Shown here in pieces: positions 1 to 5,375 of a DNA stretch of 6,490 nt (position 1 is its first letter; each line of letters opens with the position of its first letter). The stretch covers positions 1 to 6,490 of the forward strand of contig CACZSM010000035.1 in assembly GCA_902783815.1 (NCBI GenBank), written 5' to 3'. Position numbers and translations under genes: made by a program. The DNA comes from an uncultured Ruminococcus sp. (GTDB taxonomy: Bacteria; Bacillota; Clostridia; Oscillospirales; Acutalibacteraceae). The notes under the pieces were generated by a model. That model saw only the letters and a program-made list of their open reading frames with translations, had not been told where the DNA came from and ran no database searches.

Positions 1-682
1 AAATCCTGACACTGTCCCCAAGCTGCTTATGGAACGCATTAAGAGCCGCAACATAGTTATCTCCTGTGCCTCCGCCAAACAGCTCAAGCGCACGGTAGTG
101 CCCATTCTGCTTTACAACAATTATACCATTTTCTTCTGTATATTCTTCTTCCTCTGTATCGCTTGACTGCTCCTGTGATGATTCTTCAGTCTGTGAAGAT
201 TCTGTCTTTGATTCTTCTGCAGGCTTTGAATTTTCATCCTTTGGCTTATTGCTTGTTTCCACAGGCGGCTTACTTGTCTCACCCTGCGGATCATCTACTT
301 TTTTCGGCTTTCCAACGATCTTTACTTCATCTTCGGTATGTATGCCGAATATGGATTTAAAGTTATACCCAGCAGTTTTGAAATCGTCACGGAAGGGAAC
401 AGTATCATCGTAGAAAGTAGCTATTCCGGCAGTAAAGTCGCCTGAAAAATAACTTTCAAAAGTAAACTGCGGAAACTCAGCCAGATTTCTTTTTTCTATC
501 TCGGATTTTGTTGAGCGTGGAATAGCTATAAGAAAAACTGATATTCCTGCAAACAGAAGAAGAAATATAAAAATTGAAATCATACTTTCAAATTCTGCTA
601 CATTTTTCCTGTTGATCCTGTTAAAGCTATTACCTTTACCCTTACTTTTATTACTAACTTTTCTTTTTCTGGTATTACCCAT
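1..682 (-). CDS. DHHW-family (AlgX/AlgJ-like) membrane-anchored protein, 3' end cut off by the window
   Basis: The first 227 codons are present and the frame is open to the left edge, so the C-terminal part is missing. A basic N-terminal tail (10 Lys/Arg in the first 26 residues) precedes one hydrophobic segment at about 34-54, predicting an N-in, C-out single-pass anchor. After it comes the module typical of DHHW/AlgX-like proteins: E-x-RNLAEFP at about 63-71, then a SGDF...FYDDTVPFRD stretch at about 80-99. A low-complexity Ser/Glu/Lys/Pro linker follows (about 129-185). The domain then resumes with GHYRALELFGG and a YVAALNAFHKQL helix, as in these families. The catalytic Asp/His region expected further on is outside the window. 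The start is ATG at 680-682, with AAAGGTG seven bases upstream. The gene follows the MBOAT gene by 13 bp, so the two are probably co-transcribed and functionally paired in O-acylation of a surface polymer; the polymer is unknown. Family assignment is from motif recognition and was not searched. Confidence 0.8.
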   Translation of the reverse strand, partial: MGNTRKRKVSNKSKGKGNSFNRINRKNVAEFESMISIFIFLLLFAGISVFLIAIPRSTKSEIEKRNLAEFPQFTFESYFSGDFTAGIATFYDDTVPFRDDFKTAGYNFKSIFGIHTEDEVKIVGKPKKVDDPQGETSKPPVETSNKPKDENSKPAEESKTESSQTEESSQEQSSDTEEEEYTEENGIIVVKQNGHYRALELFGGGTGDNYVAALNAFHKQLGDSVRI

Positions 683-689
683 TATCTTT

Positions 690-696
690 CACCTTT
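690..696 (-). promoter_or_regulatory. Ribosome binding site of the DHHW gene, overlapping the MBOAT stop codon
   Basis: On the minus strand the sequence reads TGAAAGGTGAAAGATAATG. The MBOAT stop TGA (696-698) runs directly into AAAGGTG, with seven bases to the ATG. The overlap of stop codon and Shine-Dalgarno suggests translational coupling of the MBOAT and DHHW genes and fixes the DHHW start. Confidence 0.75.
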
Positions 697-2117
697 CAGA
701 AGCGGAAATAAAGGAACGGATTATTTGTATTATCTACAAGTAATATACTCGAAATCACCAACAACGCACAGCATATCGCTGTACCCGTAAGATTTCCCAC
801 CATATATACTGTATTATTGCCCCATTCATTAAAGAAATATTTTATCTTTTGCAGAACCGGCATTGATACTATTATCGCAAATATTATCAGGAACAGATTA
901 TTCAGCATCGAATTCCATGTAAGTATATCCCATAACTGATTTCCATTTGTTATCATACTTACTCCGCTTATATTCGCAAAAAATCTTCCAAGCTGTCCAA
1001 GATCCGTAAAATAGAAAATGCCGAAACCAATTATTATTATCAGCTTACTGTAAATATGTGTCCATACCTTATTCCACTTTTTGAGCCTCTTTTTTCCTAT
1101 CTTTGTTTCGAGCAGTATGAACAAACCGAAATACAGTCCCCAGAAAATAAAGTTCCATGAAGCTCCGTGCCAGAGTCCGGTACAGAACCATACAAGGAAA
1201 AGATTAAGGTATTTTCTCGGTCTGCCGAATATCGGCATATAAAACAGATAATCACGGAAAAATGATCCGAGAGATATATGCCATCTCTGCCAGAATTCAC
1301 TTATCGTCTTGCAGATAAACGGATAATTGAAGTTTTCGTCAAAGTGGAATCCAAACATTCTTCCAAGACCTATCGCAATATCTGAATATCCGCTGAAATC
1401 AAAGTACACATAAAGAGAGTAAACGATCACAGTGTACCATGTACCGAAAAATGACAGATTGGTAATATCAGTACCAAAGAACTGCTCTACGATCGCATAA
1501 AGACTGTTTGCAACTATTGCTTTCTTTGATAGTCCTATTATTGCTCTTTTTATTCCGGCGTTTATGTCGGCAGCTGAAGCCTTGCGGTGATCTATTTCCT
1601 GCTCAATTACACTATAGCGAACAATAGGTCCGGCAACAAGCTGCGGGAACAACGAAAGATACAACAGGAATTTTCTGAATTTCCTCTGCGGCTTTACTGT
1701 CTCCCAGTACACATCCATAATATAGGAAATAGCCTGGAATGTGAAAAAACTTATGCCTATCGGCATTTTAATTTTAGGAACAGACAGATCTGCATGGAAC
1801 AAAAGATTATGATTTTCAATAATAAATCCTGTATATTTAAATATAACCAAAAGCAGAATATCAATTCCGATTGCCGCTGCCGCAAAGAGCTTTGCTTTAC
1901 TTTTTCCAATATTCTCCCCTATCTTCAATGCAAAATACCAGTTCGACAAGGCGCTGAATATCAACATTATGATCCATACAGGCTCTCCCCAGGCATAAAA
2001 TACAAGTGATGATATTATCAGTACGATATTCTTCTGTGCAACATTTTTTCTTGTAAAATACGCAAAAAAAACAACTGCAAGAAATAAATAAATAAAATAC
2101 AAAGATGAAAAAACCAT
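696..2117 (-). CDS. MBOAT family O-acyltransferase (AlgI/DltB-like), complete
   Basis: A polytopic membrane acyltransferase of 473 aa, full length for the AlgI/DltB type. These proteins receive an acyl group, usually acetyl, on the cytoplasmic side and pass it to an extracytoplasmic partner or polymer. The N-terminus MVFSSLYFIYLFL matches the usual start of the family. Many hydrophobic segments follow, then SFFTFQAISYIMDVYW (about 124-139), PQLVAGPIVRY (about 158-168), DFSGYSDIAIGLG (about 240-252), EFWQRWHISLGSFFRDYL (about 274-291) and GLWHGASWNFIFWG, which carries the conserved MBOAT His at about 317. The ending NPFLYFRF is typical. I chose ATG at 2115-2117 because GAGGG lies five bases upstream. 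A longer in-frame TTG at 2127-2129 has its Shine-Dalgarno almost abutting it and adds residues the family lacks. It is the first gene of the operon and is followed by the DHHW partner. The acyl donor and polymer cannot be deduced. Confidence 0.93.
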   Translation of the reverse strand: MVFSSLYFIYLFLAVVFFAYFTRKNVAQKNIVLIISSLVFYAWGEPVWIIMLIFSALSNWYFALKIGENIGKSKAKLFAAAAIGIDILLLVIFKYTGFIIENHNLLFHADLSVPKIKMPIGISFFTFQAISYIMDVYWETVKPQRKFRKFLLYLSLFPQLVAGPIVRYSVIEQEIDHRKASAADINAGIKRAIIGLSKKAIVANSLYAIVEQFFGTDITNLSFFGTWYTVIVYSLYVYFDFSGYSDIAIGLGRMFGFHFDENFNYPFICKTISEFWQRWHISLGSFFRDYLFYMPIFGRPRKYLNLFLVWFCTGLWHGASWNFIFWGLYFGLFILLETKIGKKRLKKWNKVWTHIYSKLIIIIGFGIFYFTDLGQLGRFFANISGVSMITNGNQLWDILTWNSMLNNLFLIIFAIIVSMPVLQKIKYFFNEWGNNTVYMVGNLTGTAICCALLVISSILLVDNTNNPFLYFRF

Positions 2118-2122
2118 TAATA

Positions 2123-2127
2123 CCCTC
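2123..2127 (-). promoter_or_regulatory. Ribosome binding site that decides the MBOAT start
   Basis: On the minus strand GAGGG is followed by TATTA and then ATG (2115-2117), a five-base spacer. This supports the ATG over the upstream TTG at 2127-2129, which lies inside the Shine-Dalgarno region. Confidence 0.7.
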
Positions 2128-2183
2128 AATCCTTACATCAATAAAACATTCGGACAAACAAGCTGCTACTGCTTATCCATATA

Positions 2184-2212
2184 ATTTTACACCATTCGTT
2201 CTAATAATTCAA
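2184..2212 (-). promoter_or_regulatory. Sigma-A-type promoter of the MBOAT-DHHW operon
   Basis: On the minus strand TTGAAT (plus positions 2207-2212, 4 of 6 matches to TTGACA) is followed after exactly 17 bp by TAAAAT (2184-2189, 5 of 6 matches to TATAAT). Transcription would begin near 2177, leaving a leader of roughly 60 nt before the ATG at 2117. An A/T-rich stretch lies directly upstream. The call rests on consensus match only. Confidence 0.6.
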
Positions 2213-2283
2213 TAATTATTATTACATTTTTTAAAAAAACAGTTTTTTATGTATTAATAAACATTTACTAACAACTTATCGTC

Positions 2284-2299
2284 AATGATTTTAATCATT
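2284..2299. repeat. Perfect 7-bp inverted repeat with 2-bp spacer, possible operator
   Basis: AATGATT and AATCATT flank TT. With the following ATC (window 2284-2302) the site matches 15 of 19 positions of the classical Fur consensus GATAATGATAATCATTATC. It also resembles PerR/Zur-type boxes. It sits upstream of both divergent genes. In DNA this AT-rich the match could be chance, and neither neighbour is an obvious metal or redox gene. Confidence 0.35.
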
Positions 2300-2347
2300 A
2301 TCCATAAATAAAATTAACTCAGAAATTTTTTTATTTTTTCTGCACCC

Positions 2348-2375
2348 TTTCCTGGTTTTTATACGATTATATAAG
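2348..2375 (+). promoter_or_regulatory. Weak candidate promoter for the exported-protein gene
   Basis: TATAAG at 2370-2375 matches 5 of 6 bases of the -10 consensus. The best -35 is poor: TTTCCT at 2348-2353, 16 bp upstream, with only 3 matches. Transcription would start near 2382, giving a leader of about 60 nt. A different promoter or an activator-dependent one is possible. Confidence 0.3.
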
Positions 2376-2381
2376 TGAAAA

Positions 2382-2404
2382 TTGAAATTCAGCTGAAAGT
2401 TCAA
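2382..2404. repeat. Nested symmetric element in the leader of the exported-protein gene
   Basis: A perfect 10-bp palindrome TTCAGCTGAA (2388-2397) lies inside an outer TTGAA/TTCAA pair (2382-2386 and 2400-2404). The inner and outer centres differ by half a base. It could be a repressor site just downstream of the candidate -10, or a small leader hairpin. No regulator can be named. Confidence 0.3.
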
Positions 2405-2432
2405 GTAAGAAAAACAACCAGAATATTAAGTG

Positions 2433-2437
2433 AGGAG
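2433..2437 (+). promoter_or_regulatory. Ribosome binding site that decides the start of the exported-protein gene
   Basis: AGGAG lies seven bases before ATG at 2445. An in-frame GTG at 2430 overlaps this Shine-Dalgarno and is therefore not the likely start. Confidence 0.8.
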
Positions 2438-2444
2438 AATTATT

Positions 2445-3641
2445 ATGAAAAAAAATATGAAAAAAGGTACCGTACTTCTTGCAGCAGCTTCGATCGCAGG
2501 CTTTGGCACATTTACAGCAACAGCTACTCCGGCAGGAGATATGATTTCTGATCTGTTCAAAGAAAATGAATGTCAGTATGTAAAAGGCGCTTCTGATATT
2601 CATTCAGACAGCGACAAGGTAAATGTTGAAGTACTGGATATTAACGGCGACAACAACTCAGCTGTAGGCACTATCAGACTTACAAACAAGGATGGCAGCA
2701 GCTTCGCTGATGATGACTGTTTTATTGATTACAGTCATGACGACAAGGTTTCCGCAGAAAGAAAACATTACTATATAGATAAATTTCTCGGAAATCAAAC
2801 CAGCGAACCCGTTGTCGGCACTCAGTTCTCCCTTGAAGACGGAAACTCGGTCATTATTTCATTCCGCTATGTATCGACCAATAACGGCTGTCCTATAGGT
2901 GAAACTCTTGAAATGAGCTGTCATTCACTTTCAGCAGTACATCCGATAAAAACTGTTTTTACTCCTGTCAAAAATGATGAGAATGCAGGCAAATTCATAG
3001 ATGTTGACGGATACAGCTCATGGTACTTCACCGAGAATATTTACAATACCCTTGAATCAGAGTACAGTAAGGAAATCAGCGAAGGCTATATCCTTAGACC
3101 ATCCGAGGATGGAAACAGCATAATTCTTGCTAAGGAAAAAAAGCTGTATCTTGATTTCTCGCTAAGGCTTACATTTTCCTATCAGACGGAAGAAGGCAAG
3201 GTATTCAACACCAATAATGCCAGTGTTGCCGGCGTAGAGTGGAATACTGATCCTATACAGGTAAACCCTGCTTCCCTCAGACTGCATACTGTTACCTCTC
3301 AGGCTGATAAACTTTCAATTCCTGCAGAGCCTGACTACAACAGCTACATCATATCCGATGACGGTACTTCACAGGAAGTCAGCGACGAATATCTTACACT
3401 TTGCGGTCTGCGTCAGATAAAAATAAACAGCTTCTACAGCGAACTCGAACTTAAACTTTCAGACGGCAGAACAATAACTGCAAAAAAAGCTGACCTCGGT
3501 GAATGTGGTAATACAAATGTTCTTGCAAATACATTGGAGATCGACTCACCCTACTTCTACTTTGAAAACGGTAAACCCACAACTATAGATCCTGCTGATG
3601 TAATGACTGTATCCGTTGACGGAATTACCCTGAACAGCTGA
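2445..3641 (+). CDS. Exported protein of unknown function (398 aa) with N-terminal signal sequence
   Basis: I do not recognise a defined family with confidence. The N-terminus has a classical signal layout: Lys at 2, 3, 6 and 7, a small-residue hydrophobic core at about 8-25 (GTVLLAAASIAGFGTF), and possible cleavage after A27 or A30 in TATATPAGD. There is no lipobox Cys and no C-terminal membrane or LPXTG-like segment, so it is either secreted or held by an uncleaved N-terminal anchor. The rest is acidic, hydrophilic and beta-rich in appearance, with six cysteines (C43 plus five further on) that could form disulfides. The hydrophobic segment followed by TPAGDMISDLF, and the beta-type body, recall the outer part of DUF4179-type anti-sigma proteins, but no cytoplasmic anti-sigma domain is present. 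The start is set by AGGAG at 2433-2437. The gene is monocistronic, divergent from the MBOAT operon and ended by the hairpin at 3686-3731. Any role in envelope stress or adhesion would be a guess. Confidence 0.8.
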   Translation: MKKNMKKGTVLLAAASIAGFGTFTATATPAGDMISDLFKENECQYVKGASDIHSDSDKVNVEVLDINGDNNSAVGTIRLTNKDGSSFADDDCFIDYSHDDKVSAERKHYYIDKFLGNQTSEPVVGTQFSLEDGNSVIISFRYVSTNNGCPIGETLEMSCHSLSAVHPIKTVFTPVKNDENAGKFIDVDGYSSWYFTENIYNTLESEYSKEISEGYILRPSEDGNSIILAKEKKLYLDFSLRLTFSYQTEEGKVFNTNNASVAGVEWNTDPIQVNPASLRLHTVTSQADKLSIPAEPDYNSYIISDDGTSQEVSDEYLTLCGLRQIKINSFYSELELKLSDGRTITAKKADLGECGNTNVLANTLEIDSPYFYFENGKPTTIDPADVMTVSVDGITLNS

Positions 3642-3685
3642 AATTTTTTACTGCCCCCCAGCGCTTAAACAGCGTTTATTTAAAA

Positions 3686-3741
3686 ATCCGGATCCTTATC
3701 AATCTTCCCAGAATTGACTAAGGATCCGGATCATTATTTTT
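3686..3741. terminator. Bidirectional rho-independent terminator between convergent genes
   Basis: ATCCGGATCCTTA (3686-3698) pairs perfectly with TAAGGATCCGGAT (3719-3731), a 13-bp stem with a 20-nt loop. On the plus strand it is followed by CATTATTTTT, serving the gene ending at 3641. On the minus strand the stem runs into TTTTTAAAT and begins nine bases after the pyrG stop, so it also ends the pyrG operon. A smaller hairpin just before it (CGCT/AGCG, 3662-3674) may assist on the plus strand. Confidence 0.88.
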
Positions 3742-5375
3742 CAGCTAAAGGATATCTGATCGTTCTTTTCGTTCATCTTTTCTACAGATGCTCTTACAAA
3801 TTCACGGAACAGCGGATGTGCATGATTAGGACGGCTCTTGAATTCAGGATGATACTGCACTCCTATGAAAAATTTTTGGGATGGTATCTCAACCGCTTCA
3901 ACAAGCAGTCCATTAGGCGAAGTACCGGTAAACATCATTCCGTTTTCCTCAAACTGACTGCGGAATTCATTATTGAATTCATAACGGTGACGGTGACGCT
4001 CTGCTACCTCTGATTTTCCATACGCATTTTCCATGATCGTACCCTTGCGTATCTTGCAGGGGTATGCTCCAAGACGCATAGTTCCTCCCATATCTATTAT
4101 GCCCTTCTGGTCAGGCATAAGATCAATCACCTTATGCTTGCTCTCCGGAGCAAACTCTCCGGAATCCGCATCCTTGAATCCAAGTACATCCCTTGCATAC
4201 TCTATTACAGCAGTCTGCATACCAAGACATATGCCAAGATACGGAATATCATGCTCCCGCGCATATTTCGCAGCTATTATCTTGCCCTCAACACCTCTGT
4301 TTCCGAAGCCTCCGGGCACAAGTATTCCATCTACCTCTCCAAGAAGCTCATCAACAGAGTATTCAGTTATCAGTTCGGTATCTATCCAGTGTATATCTAT
4401 AAATGCCTTGTTCTCATATCCAGCATGATGAAGAGCCTCCGCTACCGATAAATAAGCATCGTGAAGCTGCACATACTTTCCGCAAAGCCCTATCTTTACC
4501 GTCTTGTTTCTTGAGGATATCCTGTCAAGCATCTCCTGCCATTCGCTCATATCCGGCGCAGGCGCATTTATATGAAGCTCACGGCATACTATATTGCTGA
4601 AATTTGACTGTTCAAGCATCAATGGCGCCTTGTAAAGTACCGATATTGTCTTATTCTCAATTACGCAGTCTGGCTTTACATGACAGAACATGGCTATTTT
4701 CTTGAAAATACTTTTATCCTCAATAGGCTCATCTGATCTCAGAACCATTATATCAGGATTTATGCCAAGCGAACGAAGCTCCTTCGCACTGTGCTGTGCC
4801 GGCTTCGACTTATGCTCCTGACTCGCTTTCAGATACGGTACAAGACATACATGGATAAACAGACTGTTCTCCTGACCTACCTCTACGCTTACCTGTCTTA
4901 TCGCTTCAAGAAATGGCTGACTCTCTATATCTCCGACTGTTCCGCCGATCTCCGTTATTACAACATCAGCATCACTGTCCTTGCCTACTGCATATATAAA
5001 AGACTTTATCTCATTTGTAATATGAGGTATTACCTGAACAGTCTCTCCAAGATAATCTCCCTTTCTTTCCTTCTCAAGAACATTGGAATATACCTTACCT
5101 GTTGTCAGGTTTGAGAATTTATTGAGGTTTTCGTCAATAAAGCGTTCATAATGTCCGAGGTCGAGATCTGTTTCGGCGCCGTCCTCAGTTACATATACCT
5201 CACCATGCTGATAAGGACTCATTGTACCGGGGTCAACATTTATATAAGGATCAAGCTTCTGCGCTGCTACCTTAAGTCCTCTTGCTTTCAGCAGTCGTCC
5301 GAGTGATGCAGCTGTAATACCTTTTCCCAGTCCTGAAACAACTCCGCCAGTTACAAATATGTACTTTGTTGTCAT
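3741..5375 (-). CDS. pyrG: CTP synthase (glutamine hydrolysing)
   Basis: Converts UTP to CTP using ATP and glutamine-derived ammonia, the last step of pyrimidine nucleotide synthesis, in the cytoplasm. At 544 aa it is full length. The N-terminal amidoligase domain (about 1-266) begins KYIFVTGGVVSGLGKGI with the P-loop Lys at K18. It continues with EDGAETDLDLGHYERF (about 64-79, Mg-binding Asp at D72) and TEIGGTVGDIES (about 141-152). The C-terminal class I glutamine amidotransferase domain (about 293-535) has the oxyanion-hole stretch PGGFGNRG (about 354-361), the nucleophile C383 in GICLGMQ, and H509 and E511 in YHPE, so the triad is intact. The ATG overlaps the stop of the preceding dapF frame (ATGA). 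Its Shine-Dalgarno GAAGGAG (5386-5392) lies inside that gene, ten bases upstream, which indicates translational coupling. It is the last gene of the operon before the hairpin terminator. Nothing is missing or unusual in the protein itself. Confidence 0.98.
   Translation of the reverse strand: MTTKYIFVTGGVVSGLGKGITAASLGRLLKARGLKVAAQKLDPYINVDPGTMSPYQHGEVYVTEDGAETDLDLGHYERFIDENLNKFSNLTTGKVYSNVLEKERKGDYLGETVQVIPHITNEIKSFIYAVGKDSDADVVITEIGGTVGDIESQPFLEAIRQVSVEVGQENSLFIHVCLVPYLKASQEHKSKPAQHSAKELRSLGINPDIMVLRSDEPIEDKSIFKKIAMFCHVKPDCVIENKTISVLYKAPLMLEQSNFSNIVCRELHINAPAPDMSEWQEMLDRISSRNKTVKIGLCGKYVQLHDAYLSVAEALHHAGYENKAFIDIHWIDTELITEYSVDELLGEVDGILVPGGFGNRGVEGKIIAAKYAREHDIPYLGICLGMQTAVIEYARDVLGFKDADSGEFAPESKHKVIDLMPDQKGIIDMGGTMRLGAYPCKIRKGTIMENAYGKSEVAERHRHRYEFNNEFRSQFEENGMMFTGTSPNGLLVEAVEIPSQKFFIGVQYHPEFKSRPNHAHPLFREFVRASVEKMNEKNDQISFS

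Larger units (their letters stand above)
2118..2444. other. AT-rich divergent intergenic region
   Basis: About 330 bp separate the minus-strand MBOAT gene from the plus-strand exported-protein gene. No convincing coding frame is present. The region holds a good minus-strand promoter (2184-2212), runs T6A7 at 2227-2239 and T6 at 2243-2248, a 16-bp inverted repeat at 2284-2299, a T7-A-T6 run around 2326-2339, a weak plus-strand promoter candidate and a symmetric element at 2382-2404. The density of A/T tracts would favour curved DNA or UP-like activation, but that is inference. Confidence 0.8.

Noticed and set aside
163..360. 65-residue plus-strand open frame with a hydrophobic start
   Set aside because: It is antisense to the DHHW gene and covers the complement of its low-complexity linker.
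1587..2009. 140-residue open frame on the plus strand
   Set aside because: It is antisense to the MBOAT gene, resembles no protein family I recognise and has no convincing start signal.
696..2129. MBOAT starting at TTG 2127-2129
   Set aside because: The Shine-Dalgarno would abut the TTG with no spacer, while ATG at 2115-2117 has a well-spaced GAGGG and gives the family's usual MVFSS start.
1897..2157. 86-residue minus-strand frame upstream of and overlapping the MBOAT gene
   Set aside because: It is out of frame with the MBOAT start region; its Cys/Phe-rich content is a shifted reading of the MBOAT membrane segments.
2430..2444. GTG at 2430 as start of the exported protein
   Set aside because: It overlaps the AGGAG that serves ATG 2445.
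4033..4451. Overlapping plus-strand open frames of 131, 105 and 69 residues
   Set aside because: All lie antisense to the amidotransferase domain of pyrG and show no protein-like pattern.
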